Below, one piece after another: positions 45,471 through 57,037 of a DNA stretch of 64,000 nucleotides. Source of the DNA: Beta vulgaris subsp. vulgaris. Lineage: Eukaryota; Streptophyta; Magnoliopsida; Caryophyllales; Amaranthaceae. The notes under the pieces are model-generated. The model had not been told where the DNA came from and made no database searches. It saw nothing but the letters and a program-made list of their open reading frames with translations. The stretch is from the NCBI RefSeq assembly GCF_026745355.1, contig NC_079203.1:44806081-44870080 (forward strand), in the 5' to 3' direction. Positions within the stretch are counted from its first letter, which is position 1, and every line of letters starts with the position of its first letter. The translations under genes and the position numbers were made by a program.

Positions 45471-46261
45471 TCTCGAGAAGTTAGACTCCTGTGTTGGTCT
45501 AGTAAGATAGGATCTCTATCCTTATGTTATATGCTTCACATGTGTTTTGAGACCTTGTGAAATTGATGTAGTGGAAAGTGCTTCTTATCATCACTGCTTA
45601 TTTTATTCATCTATGTGAATCATATTAAGCTATTTGTGAATATATATTTGCGTGTGCAAGAGTATGATAAAATGTTTTTTATTGGCTTATTGCTTCTTAA
45701 CCTTTTGGTTTTGTGGATTCCTAATGACGTTGGTGAGTAAATCAACTAAGGAGTAATATAGATAGAGTTCTTAAACTAGATTTGTCCTAGTATTTCATGC
45801 TTTCTTGGTTAGACTTGGGGAAATCATGGATAATCTTAATATAATGATGGATTAATTTTCCAAATTGTCTAAGAAGTTATGAGTTTCTATTGGTGCTAGC
45901 TTATGTAAAGAAGCAATATTAGTCCTCGATATGTACTTTATGATTTATTATATTTGGGATGTGCAAAACCTGCCTAATTTTAGTAGGGCCATAGACAGTA
46001 AGGTTTTTTTTTATAAGTGTGTTGAAGGTGAAAGCCAAATAGAGTGGCTAAGGACAAAAGGGTTCACTATAGTATTGGCATTGACCATTTGTTTTGTCTC
46101 TCTAGTAATTATAGTTGTATTATTTTCTAGTTGATTGCCTTGGTATTTGATAAGTGGTTCAAGTGAAGGATTGGCATTTTGTTGTGGTAATTCAGATTTG
46201 AAAGTGAGAGTATATGAACTCTTTGTGTGTGTCTCCTTGTAAGGAACGCAAGATGAGTACA
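45471..46261. other. Intergenic DNA, no supported gene
   Basis: No gene was found. A 67-codon frame at 45931-46134 (+) ends in a hydrophobic run but has no recognisable family and no companion exon. Confidence 0.45.
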
Positions 46262-46269
46262 GTGTTTGT

Positions 46270-46771
46270 CAGCCCCGTTTCTGATATTTTGGAGGCCCAA
46301 GGGCGAGCTTACATATTAGGGCCCTTTCCAAGTTTTTTGAATGTTTTATTTTTCGATCTAGACCGAAAAATAAACAATTTTTTGGTCCGAAATTTTTTAA
46401 AAAGACGTTAAAATAAGGATGTAAGTACTTGATCATTTAATAATTCTTGTTCGAAAAATGAAGTAATAAAATTCAGAATTTGCAAAACCTAAAAAAATCG
46501 ACTAAAGAACAAAAATTGCAAAGAAAAGAAAGAAATTACCCAAAAATTTTGAGCGTTTGACATTGATTGAAAAACAAGTGAGAGAATTGAATAAGAAACT
46601 TAATTCGCAATAAGCTTAATTGTCGGCAGTATTTGCAGTTTTGCAGTGATCTTTTCTTTTCCATTTTTTTTTTCTATTTTCCTTTTATTCTCTTTTACCT
46701 TTACTTATTTGGGCTATGTGTTTTGGGCCCTGGGCGCTTGCCCCTCTCGCCCATGCCCAAATACGGCCCTG
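46270..46771. mobile_element. Non-autonomous hAT element (502 bp)
   Basis: The ends CAGCCCCGTTTCTG and CAGGGCCGTATTTG (complement of the right) are hAT-like imperfect inverted repeats, and the left half is rich in GGGCC blocks near both ends. A perfect 8-bp duplication GTGTTTGT lies at 46262-46269 and 46772-46779, diagnostic for hAT. It contains no transposase. Confidence 0.87.
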
Positions 46772-46955
46772 GTGTTTGTTTGCCTATGGTTTATAATACA
46801 TTGTTGCTTAAATAAAATGCTTGTAAAATGGCAGGACAGGAAGCTGAGTAGATAAAGAATTTGGTTGTTGATATTCCACTGTGGTGTAAGCGAGCTCCAT
46901 CAGTTTTCATGCGTTGTGATTCCTAAGCAACAATTATGGTAGCAAATAATCAAGT

Positions 46956-47660
46956 CTATAATGAAAGAGAAAGCTTTTGTTGACAAAGATAGTCATCCAG
47001 GCTGAAGAATTTTCTGCCCTTAGAATCGATAATTTCCTCCATCACCTGCTTGCCTCTTTTCGGAGTTTGGTTTGCAAGACCGAAATTGCAATCAGTTGGA
47101 ACCACTTGCAAAGCATTATCGAGTCCCGTAGGGTTGCCAACCACAATAAATTTTGTTGCCTGCAACATCAGATCAAGTTTCTTTTAGACTTCTGCTAAAG
47201 TATTCTCATCTCTTTTATAGTTAATAGTCAGATGAACTTGTATTTGGCAGCAATTTCTTGCCAAAAGAAGGTTCCTTCTTCCATTGCCATCTCACGAGCC
47301 TGTGCAACTTTTTTCTTCTTTCCTTCTGGAGACAAGTTTGCCCAAGCTAGCAAGGCGCCAACGTAATCATACTTCTGACCACCTTGATGGGGCCTGAAGG
47401 TATAACCTTCGAAAAAAGGTTAAAAGCCCTGACATGCTTCCACGATAACCTCAGTTCCTGCTTTAATATAGACAAAAATATAGTTGAGCAAACTATGGAA
47501 TCATGCATATCACGCTTGTAAGTTGAAACAACGGATTACCATTACCATTACCTTGGGGCAAGTTCCAGCAACGTATGGCAAACCCACCAGAGACTTGTGT
47601 GTCAAAGCAAGCTCGTCCATGAGCATGTGCATCATGAGCCTCGGCACAAGGCCTTGGGAA
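46956..47660 (-). pseudogene. Unrecognised three-exon-like gene relic
   Basis: Three coding-like blocks lie in order on the minus strand. Block A (about 47660-47552) contains DELALTHKSLVGLPYVAGTC and ends at a donor AAG|GTAATG. Block B (about 47470-47228) contains AGTEVIVEACQGF, an in-frame TAA at 47420-47422, GYTFRPHQGGQKYDYVGALL and EGTFFWQEIAAKYKF. Block C starts after an acceptor TTGCAG at 47159 and contains ATKFIVVGNPTGLDNALQVV, ending at 46956. The composition looks like a real soluble enzyme-like protein, but I do not recognise the family. The internal stop and lack of an upstream part suggest a decayed or captured fragment. Confidence 0.5.
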
Positions 47661-47730
47661 AATGAGAGGCCTCCAAATTAAGTCTATATGTCTTAATTGT
47701 TATAGTAATTATGTGTAAAGTTATATTTGT

Positions 47731-47797
47731 TGAGTGGTTAAGGAATTGCATTGTTGGTATCTTTTTTTAATTACTATGTAGTCAGAAGTTCGAATCC
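47731..47797 (+). promoter_or_regulatory. Possible tRNA-like (SINE) Pol III promoter
   Basis: A box A-like TGAGTGGTTAAGG (47731-47743) and a box B AGTTCGAATCC (47787-47797) are 44 bases apart, as in tRNA-Ser/Leu-derived SINE heads. The arms do not fold into a complete tRNA, so no tRNA gene is called. SINE limits were not found. Confidence 0.35.
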
Positions 47798-47915
47798 TCC
47801 ACGACCTTTACCACCTTTTATTTTCCTTTTTCAATGTTGCTTTATCATTCATTATTAAAAGGTTAAAAGTAGAACTCAAAATCATTATATTATGGATTAT
47901 AACTCTAACAACATA

Positions 47916-48172
47916 TCTATACTAATATATTAAAAGATTTTCCTAAGCAAGGATTTATAACACGTGGCGCTATCTCTTAGTGTGTTTACTTTATATAAAC
48001 ACACATATAATAAAAAAATAGAAAATGCATCTTATAAAATTTGATCCTATAGGCTATAACCTCAAGCTTATACAGCTTTAACCACCAAACCAAGTAATAT
48101 TTGGTGTTATATTTATGAAGTAAAATGTTAATAAATGAAAAATATAATTACTTGGGCAGACCTAAAAACTAG
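47916..48172 (+). mobile_element. Possible small Helitron-like element
   Basis: It starts TCTATACTAATATATTAAAA after an A, matching typical plant Helitron 5' ends, and has the companion CACGTGGC motif soon after. A candidate 3' end CTAG before T lies at 48169-48172, but no clear terminal hairpin precedes it. The 3' limit is tentative. Confidence 0.3.
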
Positions 48173-48258
48173 TTGTTATTAAATAGTAGTTAATGTTCAC
48201 TGACTAAGATCGCGTTTAATGATATAAAAATTAGAAAGTCAATTCATAACTCAAGTTA

Positions 48259-48345
<87 letters not shown>
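48259..48345. repeat. (AAT)n microsatellite
   Basis: About 29 perfect AAT units, likely polymorphic. Confidence 0.95.
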
Positions 48346-48346
<1 letters not shown>

Positions 48347-48840
48347 GTTATATTATGCTAATTAATAAATGATAGTTATACTTAAATACTAATCATAACA
48401 ATTTCTATAATAATAACCAAAATTTCAAATTATAATAAAATAATTAACTAATAATTAAAGTTAGTAAAAGTTACTAAATCAAGACAATAATGAGTAAGAT
48501 TATAGGAATATAAACTAGCAATCATGTGCTAGGTCATCGATCCATGCGTTAGGTCATTCTCTTTTTCCATTGGCCAAACAATAATATTATGGATCATGAA
48601 TTAGAACCCTTGATTTAAGAAGGATCAAAATCTTAACCATCAATCTCTGAAACCCATTCCCATTTCCCTAGTGTCCCTTCCATCTCTCCTCTCTAAAACC
48701 CTAATCCCCATCTCTTTCACCCTCCTACCTCCACTTCCTTCTCTCAAACCACCGATTTTTTCAGCCTCGTTCTTCCCCATTTTTCCAGCCCACCGATTTC
48801 TTCGTCACAGCCTTTGGAAGACTTATCGTCACAGCCTTAG
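48346..48840. other. Spacer joined to the broken end of the CACTA element
   Basis: AT-rich on the left, then C/T-rich (ACCCTAATCCCCATC). It resembles a gene 5' leader on the plus strand, but the open frame across it has no recognisable motif. CACTA homology stops at about 48841. Confidence 0.4.
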
Positions 48841-51287
48841 CAAAATAAGAAGAACAATATCCTCCAACCTCTTCGGCAATTGTTCCTTGAATAATACTCG
48901 CCTCTGGTCTTGCTGGATTCTTCACTTTCTTTTTCAAAGAACACATATGTCTCTCAAAAGGGTATGCCCATCTTAAAAACACAGGACCACACAGCTTAAT
49001 CTCCCTTATCAAATGAAGGACTAAGTGAACCATAATGTCAGAAAAAGAAGGTGGAAAATACATCTCAAATTGACAAAGTGTGATCACCACCTCATTTTGC
49101 AAAGCATCCAACCTATCAGGATCAAGTACCTTGTTGCATATGGTATTGAAAAATGAACACAACCTCGTGATAGCAAGTCTGACATGTTTTGGAAGAATCC
49201 CGCGTATTGCAATCGACAAAAACACTTGCATCATCACATGACAGTCATGAGATTTCAACCCAATTAATTTCAGATCAGTCATGGAAACAAGTCTTCTCAT
49301 GTTAGATGAGTATCCAGTGGGAACCTTAATACCGTATAAACACTCACAGAACAATCGTTTCTCTTTCCTAGACAATGTATAGCAAGCGGAGGCAAATACG
49401 TTGTTGTTCCCTTTCCTTTCTTAGCCTTTTCCTTAACTTTGGCCATAAATTAGGCCGAATCTTCAATTTCTCCATATCTCTACGAACCTTAAGACCATCC
49501 TTAGTCTTTCCTGACATATTCAACAGAGTACCGATAATTGCATCACAAACATTTTTTTCAATATGCATTACGTCGAGACAATGTCTAACTGGTAAGTATT
49601 TCCAATAAGGAAGTCTCCAGAATATAGACTCTTTTTTCCAAACGACACCATCGTCTTCCGAAGGTTTAACCCCCTTACCAAATATTGTTCCTATCCCTTA
49701 ACACGATTATAAACTTCTTTTTCAGTTAACGGTATAGGAGCTGGACCATTTTCAACAAACCCGTTAAATGGTGCTTTTTTCTTTCGATATGGATGAGAAC
49801 TATGTAGGAATTGCCTATTAATGATATAGACATGTTTCCCACAATGTGGCAAATGTGTAGCCTCCATGCCATTCTCACAAATGGGACATGCCTTTTTCCC
49901 TTTGACCTTATACTCCGATAAATTCTCATAAGCAGGATAATTATTTATAATACAGAATAGCATAGCATGAAGCCTGAAATCTTCATTAAAAAACGCATCA
50001 AACACCATAACACCTTCATCCCACATCTTTTTGAGATCTTCGATGAGAGGTGCAAGATATATGTCTATATCATTTCCCGGCTGCTTAGGCCCAGAAATTA
50101 AAAGAGACAACATAATATACTTCCGCTTCATGCACAACCATGGAGGAAGATTGTATATCACTAAAAGAACAGGCCAAGTGCTATGTTGACTACTCAAAGT
50201 ACCGTAAGGATTCATTCCGTCCGTACACAATGCAAGTCTCAAGTTCCTAGCTTCCTGACCAAAGTCTCTATATCTGGAATCGATAGCTTTCCATTGAGGA
50301 GAATCTGCTGGATGCCTAAGCATCCCATCTTTCTTTCTGCGATCAGCATGCCATCTTAGTTTTTTGCATCTTCTTTGATAGAAAGAGCCTCTCTAAACCT
50401 TGGCACAACTGGAAGATACCACAACACTTTCGCAGAAGGCCCAGTATTGCCCGGTCTGGGCACAACCCCATCCGGCAATTTGTAGCGGGACATACCACAC
50501 CTCGGGCATTCATAAAGGTCCGCATACTCATTTTGATACAACATGCAATCATTCGGACATGCATTGATCGCTCATATTCCAAACCCAAAGGACACATTAA
50601 TTTTTTGGCATAGTAGGTAGATTTTGGTAACAAATTACCCTCAGGAAACATATCATGTAAAGCTTCTAAGAGTTCTGTGAAGCCTACATCAGTCAAATTA
50701 TGTTTCGCTTTTATGTTGAAAAGAGTTAAAACCCCACTCAATTGAGTGTATTTTGTACACCCTGGATAAAGGGGTTTCCCAGCAGCTTTAGACAAACTGT
50801 CAAACACTCGTGGCCGCTCATTAAAATAGTCATCCCCTTCCAACATCTCACCTATTCGATCACCAAACTCTTCATCCTCAGTGTCACTATTATCTCCGTT
50901 GTCATTTTCATCACCTACTACATCATCACCTTCAATCCTAACATGATCTTCTATCACAACTTCATTCTCAACCCCGACATTCGACATATCAATTTCTAAT
51001 GAATTACTAGTGCCAACATCAACATTAACCCTATCCTGAGTATATTTTCCCTGCTCACCATGCCATAACCAAATATAATACTCAGCCCTAAATCCACGAC
51101 GGATAAGATGATCCCTTATGGTCCTAATATCAGAAATCATATTCACATTGTAGCAATCAACACATGGACAATAAATCTCAGTCTCGCAAGTAAGTTGTTG
51201 ATGTTCTACAGCACATTTACAAAACTCATTCACACCTTCTACGAACTCCAACGTATTCCTCTTTCCATACATCCAACTTCGATCCAT
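48841..51287 (-). pseudogene. CACTA transposase (Transpos_assoc, tnp2, DUF4218), broken
   Basis: TNPD-like transposase of a plant CACTA element. The start MDRSWMYGKRNTLEFVEG at 51287 and the cysteine cluster YCPCVDCYN are the transposase-associated domain. The frame runs to 50343, shifts, and resumes at about 50323 with the tnp2 core (LRLALCTDGMNPYGTLSSQH, WDEGVMVFDAF, CPICENGM), ending at 49691. After further breaks come MHIEKNVCDAIIGTLLN (49568) and DUF4218 (LKLIGLKSHDCHVMMQVFL, MVHLVLHLIREIKLCGPVFL, from about 49285 to 48850). At least three frame breaks and the lost C-terminus make it inactive. Confidence 0.88.
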
Positions 51288-52492
51288 TTCTAAAAACCCC
51301 AACACATACATATATACAAATTATTATCAATTTAAAATTCACATAACTCCAACACATACAGCAAACTAATATTCAATGCATGCTTCCATTGGGTCCTTAT
51401 CAGTCCAACCTAACCCATCCTTAAACGTCCAATCCCACTAGTGAATGCATGTATCATCTTTGATTCTAAGTAAAATTCGGCAGCATTTCCCTTCAGTTCG
51501 CCAAGTACACGATAAAGATAATTGTTTATCTTATATGTACCCGGAGAACAAATTAGGGAAATGACTAACCGTATTTCACTTAGAATCAAAGAATCAACAC
51601 ACATTCACCACCTAAGTGAGATGTGGCGTTTAAGAACAGTCCCAAAACGGGGACTATTCAAGACTTACTCCTAATGAGTAAGTCTTGAACGGGTATCTAG
51701 GCAATATGATGTACATAAAAACAATCGCATTCAAGCGATTCCAAATATTCACCAAACAATAATCGCATTCAAGCGATTTCAAGTTATCATCAAACAACAA
51801 ATACCAAACCATTCCTTAGATTTCCCTTCCCCTCCCATTGGTAAGTCTATCAATATAAAGGCATTGCATTCATATCACTTTAAACAAAGAATTACAAAAA
51901 TCACAATAACTTAAGCATAAACAATCCGTATAACATATTAGGGCATACAAAAACTAAAGCAAAATTATCACAAATCAGTTTTTAATACTCAAATCTTATA
52001 ACTAAGCATATATATACTTTATACTAATCATTTTAAACTACAATTTAAGCCAAAAATTTATTAAAACACTAATTAAGAAAAATTTACAAAAAAACTAACC
52101 TAAGATGACAAAACGGCGAGGAACAAGCTCGAATGCACCGAAAATTCTAAGGAGAGGCGCCGGAGGAGAAGTGCCGGAGGAGAAGCACCGGAAAAATTGA
52201 AGTGGCGCCGGTGAAATAGAAGCGGAGGTCGATTCGTTGGAGCAACGAAGGAGAGAGGCGGCGGAGGAATTCGAACTCGCCGAAAACCAAGGACTGAAAC
52301 GCCGGAAAACGAAGGGGGGACGCCGGAAAGTTGTTGCGAAATCGCCGGAAGACCGAACGTGTCGCCGGAGGAGAAAGAGAGAGAGAGTGTGAGGGGGTCG
52401 AAAGTGTGAGAGACTGTGAGAGAGTTTGAGAGATTGTGAGAGAGTGAGCAATTCGACAAAACCCGCCTCCTTTTTTTTTTGATTGCCAGCGA

Positions 52493-52681
52493 ATATTGCT
52501 GCGGTTTCCACGTGGAAACCGCAGCAATATTTGTTGCTATGGGCCCATATGTTTTTCAAAATTTGTCCGTTGAAAAATATTGCTGCGATTTTTGGCGGGA
52601 AACCGCAACAATATTGTAATTTTCAATTTTTTTTTCTTTTTGCGTGTTATATTGCTGCGTATAGGTAAAACCGCAGCAATA
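52493..52681. repeat. Subterminal inverted motifs of the CACTA element
   Basis: A perfect 38-bp palindrome at 52493-52530 (half-site ATATTGCTGCGGTTTCCAC) is followed by two further facing pairs of ATATTGCTGCG-type motifs (about 52575-52615 and 52648-52681). Such clustered subterminal sites are where CACTA transposition proteins bind in studied elements. Confidence 0.85.
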
Positions 52682-52945
52682 TCAGCGCAACAAATAGCAT
52701 TTATTCTACTAGTGTTCTCAAATTCCAGTTGCGCTTTTTCTAGGATTTTTGAACTTTTCGATTTTTGTTGAGCGATTAAATCCTCTCTCTTTTCTTTTAT
52801 TCTCTATTAATATCATTTCTCATTGACTGAATTTAATAGATTGGTATTTTTTTTACATCTCAACTTATAGATAATCAACTAGATTTGAATGGATCTGTGG
52901 TTTGATTAAATTTGTTGTTGGTTGTTGTTTTGGAAGAAGTGTAAA

Positions 52946-53161
52946 ATGGCGAACATAGACATAGAAGGAATCCCGAAGGAGCAACCGAGCGATGGAAGAA
53001 TTCCGAAGACTAAGATCGTTTGTACACTATGGCCGGCTTCGAGGTCGGTGGTTATGTTGGAGAAATTGTTGAGAGCGGGAATGAATGTTCCCAGATTCAA
53101 CTTCTCTCATGGCACACATGAGTATCATCAAGAAACTCTTGACAACTTAAAGCCGCTGTGA
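52946..53161 (+). pseudogene. Cytosolic pyruvate kinase, N-terminal fragment
   Basis: 71 codons that match the start of plant cytosolic pyruvate kinase, which converts phosphoenolpyruvate and ADP to pyruvate and ATP in glycolysis: MANIDIEGIPKE, RIPKTKIVCTL, FNFSHGTHEYHQETLDNL. The start is the ATG at 52946; an in-frame ATG at 52922 adds eight residues not seen in the family. Homology ends at an early TGA (53159-53161), and no later exon is found up to LINE C or beyond it. Two changes hit well-conserved sites: W for G in the TLGP motif and P for A in NVARFNFSHG. Intact enzymes have about 500 residues. It is a truncated pseudogene or captured exon, 231 bases outside the CACTA terminus. Confidence 0.85.
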
Positions 53162-53791
53162 TTCCGCACCAACACCTTCTTGTCTTCGCCATCGTTCAAC
53201 TACGATTTTAATTCTTGAATGATTTTCGATTTTGATTTTTGTAGTTGTTTTTGTTGGATATGTCAAATGTATAATGTTGTGATTTTTCCCTTGAATTATT
53301 TTCCAGTCATTACTCATTTCAATCTTGTTTCTCTTTGATAAGTTAGTTTATATATTCTTAATTTATTTCAATTTCTGAATATTTTTTTATCCTTACTTTA
53401 ACTTCATTCACTTGAATCAGATTGTTGTAGTTTTCTGATGAATTAATTTGGTATAACAGTGGCATCAATTTCTTTTTTTGTTGTGAGTAATGTTTTTGTT
53501 AATGGTATGCAATTTCTCTCACCTCCTCACCCACAAACACCAATGCCATCACCCATGAATTAATTTTTGTGTTGATTAATTTTTTGTTGAGGGAAATTGT
53601 GTTGATTAATTGTTTTTGTGTAATATCGTTCAATTTCGTCCTCCAAATTTATTGATTTTTGTGTAATTTCATATAATTTCACATTTATTTCTTTTTGTGT
53701 AATTTTTTTTATGTAATTTCACTAAATTTTGAATTTTTGTGTAATTTATTGTTATAGCAGATTTTTTGTTCTTCCAATTTCTTCTTTAATC
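53162..53791. other. Spacer between the pyruvate kinase fragment and LINE C
   Basis: T-rich, intron-like DNA with repeated TTTTTGTGTAATTT motifs and no coding signal. The same spacer continues past LINE C at 57038. Confidence 0.5.
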
Positions 53792-53807
53792 TGTTTTGGG
53801 ATATTTC

Positions 53808-56800
53808 TTTTTTTTTTTTTTGATAGGTAAGTGTCAGTTGTGATTATAAAAAACGAAACAATTTACACCCTAATTTTCCTTGGATAGCCTAGCTAAACCA
53901 AGGACCACCAACATCTAATTTACAAAGCTTCCAACCAACATCTATCACCATGACTGATCTTCTTAGGAATAGTACTAAGACATCTATATTTCACATTTCT
54001 TTGTATTCTCTTTACAGTGTGATCTATACAACTAACTTTCCCTTTTCAAAAAGCCTGATTTCTAGCCTGCCAAGTAAAATAGATGATAGCTTATAGTGCA
54101 GCAACTTGCACCATCCTTCTGATCTTTGTGCCTCTTCTCCTGCTAGCCAGCCAATGAAACAATTGTTGTATGTCCTGACTGCGAGTAGTAATGCCACACC
54201 ATTGTTTAATTATAGCAAGACATCTACTGCTAAATTCACAATTAAAAAACACGTGTCTATGGTCCTCACATGAGATTCACAAACCAAGCATTTGTCGGTA
54301 TCATTCACCCCGCAGCTATGAAGTTTAGCTCTAGTCTGTAATCTTCCTTGAATAGCCAGCCAACTACAGAATTGTATTTTGGCACTCCTAGTCTACCCCA
54401 GACAACAGTACTCCACTAAATCTTCTAATAGTCACCAGAGAGTTTCTTGTAAACTTCAGCGATAGAGTAATGAGATATTTGCTGAATTTAGGCCTGAGTG
54501 TAATACTCCTTCAATTTTTCCTTCACACTACACACCTGCCTCCAGTACCAGCTACTAGTACTCTTTGGCACATAATCCCACCATGAATTTTGTGAATATA
54601 AACAGCATGAATCCACTTGACCCACAAATTGTCAAGTTTCTTCTCAACAGCCCAAACATACTTACCAATTGCAGCAGTGTTCCATAAGAATATGTTTCTT
54701 ATTCCTAGACCACATGCACTTTTAGGAGTGCACACATCAGCCCAATTCACATATCCTGCCTTAGAACTAGAATAATCTCCTGACCACAGGAAGACTGCTC
54801 TACATATCTTGGTAATATCCTGTAATACTTGTTTAGGTAAAACAAAAAACATGAGCCTAGTATGAGTGGAGTCTTATCAACACAGAATTGATGAGTTGAA
54901 CCCTGCCAGCAAAAAATATATGTCTAATACTCCACATTCTGATTCTAGCCACCATCTTCTCAGTAAGATTCTCACATTCAGCAATAGAAATTCTTTTTGA
55001 GCATATTGGCACTCCTAGATACTTGAATGGTAAGTATCCTCTGGTGAATCCAGATCAATCAAGAGCCCTTTGAATGTCCTCATCCTTCATTCCACTACAA
55101 TACATGGCTAACTTGTTAACATTTGCTTGCAAGCCTGAGATTTCTGAAAAGAGCTTGAAGCCTCTAAGTATCAGATGTATTGAGGAGAATTCACCTTTGC
55201 AGCAGAGTAATATGTCATCAGCAAAACATAAGTGAGTTAGCTTCAGAGCCTTGCACTTGGGATGGAATTTGAAATCCTCTCTTTCACTCACTTTCTTCAA
55301 GATTCTTGAGAGATATTCCATGCATATGACAAAAAGGAGGGGGGACAAGGGGTCACCTTGTCTTAAACCTCTTTGAGAAGGAAAATAGCCATGCATGACT
55401 CCATTTATCATGAGTGGGAACTTTGGAGAACCCACATATTTCATCACATAACTAGTGAACCTTGCAGGGAACCCTAGACATTCAAGCATTTCTTTTAGGA
55501 AGCTCCACTCTATAGTGTCATAAGCCTTCCTCATGTCTACTTTCATCATGCAGCTAGGCCTACAATTCCTGGTACCATACTATTTCACCAAGTCTTGACA
55601 AATCATGATGTTGTGCATGATATATCTACTGTGCACAAAAGCTCCTTGAGTATAAATGATGATATCTGAAAGCACATCTCTCAGTCTATGGCAGAGGACC
55701 TTTGTGATACACTTGTATATCACATTGCAGCATAATATGGGTCTATAATCACCAACATGACTAGGGCAAAGAGTTTTAGGTATAAGAGTGATTGTGGTGG
55801 AGTTTACCTCTGTTAACAACCTTCCATTTTGAAAGAAATCCACCACTGCAGCAATTACATCACCCCCCCCCCCACTATGTGCCAACAATCTTTAAAGAAT
55901 TGGCTACCAAAACCATCAGGGCCCGGGGCTCTATCACCATGAATTGACCACAAGGCATTCTTTACTTCCTCCCCTGTCACTAGCCTTAGGAGAAGATTAC
56001 ACTGAGCCTGGGTCACCAGAGGCCCACATTGAACCACACTACTCTTAACAGCCTTCCTGTGTTCCATTCTAGATCCCAAGAGGTTCTGATAATATTCTAA
56101 GAAGGCTTTATTGATTAGAGTAGGTTGATCCACCCATTCTCCAACTTCATTGTGAATGCTAGAAATAGCATTCTGCATCTGCCTTTTTCTAATGCTTCTG
56201 TGAAACAGCTTGGTATTCAAATCCCCATTTCTCAACCAGTCACATTTAGCCTTTTGTTGCAAGAACTGTATATAAGAGTTATGAGTAGTCTTATATGCTT
56301 GAACAGCTTCTATTTCCTTCCCCCTCAACACCAAGTTGTCACGTTGATTATGGAGTTGTACTTGGCATTGTTTCAAAATCTGAGCACTTTTCATCTCCTG
56401 AGCTTACAAGTCATTAAAATCTTATGTATTTAACTTTTTCAGCACCATTTTCAACCTTTTAAGCTTCTGAACAACTCTAAACATAGGAGTCCCAGGAACA
56501 TTACTACTCCAGCTTCCAGACACTAAAGCTTCAAAGTTAACAACAGTGCTCCACATTAAAAAGTATCTGAATGGTTCCCCAAATTAGGGATAGGGTATGA
56601 GGTCAAGATCACAGGTCGGGCTATGATCAAATTCTCCTTCAGGGTGAAAATGAACTTTTGTGAATGGGTATGCTTCTAACCATGCAGAATTATACATAAC
56701 TCTCTCAATCTTTGTAAAAATTCTACTCTCAGCCTCTTGCTTGTTATTCCATGTATAAAAACACCTAGTGGCCTTCATATCCTCCATACTGCATTGCTCC

Positions 56801-57021
56801 ATACATCTCCTGAAATCAATGAACTCATTTGCTCTCATAGGAGCTCCTAGTCTATCTTCCATATCTAACTCATTATTAAAGTCCCCCATCCATACCCAAG
56901 CATTCTGCATCACCTGGATCTGAGCTAGATCCCTCCATAAATCCTTCCTACTAACAACATCATTAAATGCATAACAAAAGTGCCATAGAAAGCTTGCCAA
57001 AGCTTAGGCTCTATGTAATAG
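53808..57021 (-). mobile_element. 5'-truncated L1-type LINE (LINE C)
   Basis: The poly(A) appears as a T-run at 53808-53821. Perfect 16-bp duplications TGTTTTGGGATATTTC lie at 53792-53807 and 57022-57037, fixing the insertion. The element begins inside the endonuclease domain, so the 5' part including ORF1 was never inserted. It belongs to a different subfamily from LINES A and B. Confidence 0.95.
53850..57000 (-). pseudogene. LINE C ORF2 fragments
   Basis: Blocks read leftwards. Endonuclease C-terminal half at 57000-56584 (VWMGDFNNELD, SRIFTKIERVM, FDHSP). Reverse transcriptase at 56394-55055, with APGPDGFGSQFFKDCWHIVG, LIPKTLCPSHVGDYRPI, VDMRKAYDTIEWSFL, RQGDPLSPLLFVI and catalytic FADD (HLCFADDILL). 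A C-terminal block at 54852-54523 (FLWSGDYSSSKAGYVNWADV). A zf-RVT-like cysteine region near 54250-54330 (KCLVC). Stops and shifts separate the blocks; one shift coincides with the C-run at 55861-55873. No RNase H domain was recognised. Confidence 0.88.
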
Positions 57022-57037
57022 TGTTTTGGGATATTTC

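Larger units (their letters stand above)
48841..52714 (-). mobile_element. CACTA (En/Spm) transposon, 3' end lost
   Basis: The 5' terminus on the minus strand is CACTAGTAGAATAAATG, ending at 52714, followed by repeated ATATTGCTGCG subterminal motifs and a non-coding leader. A decayed TNPD-type transposase follows (48841-51287). The opposite terminus and the TNPA-like part were not found, and the sequence is joined to unrelated DNA near 48841. No duplication can be verified because one end is missing. Confidence 0.85.

Noticed and set aside
47731..47797. A functional tRNA gene
   Set aside because: Boxes A and B are present but acceptor and anticodon stems do not pair. Kept only as a possible SINE promoter.
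48671..48976. 101-codon open frame across the CACTA breakpoint
   Set aside because: Its second half is the antisense of DUF4218 coding DNA and its first half is C/T-rich leader-like DNA.
52095..52559. Overlapping minus-strand frames of up to 154 codons near the CACTA end
   Set aside because: Three overlapping frames are open at once because of CCGGCG-rich and CTCTCA-rich sequence. They precede the transposase start and fit a leader.
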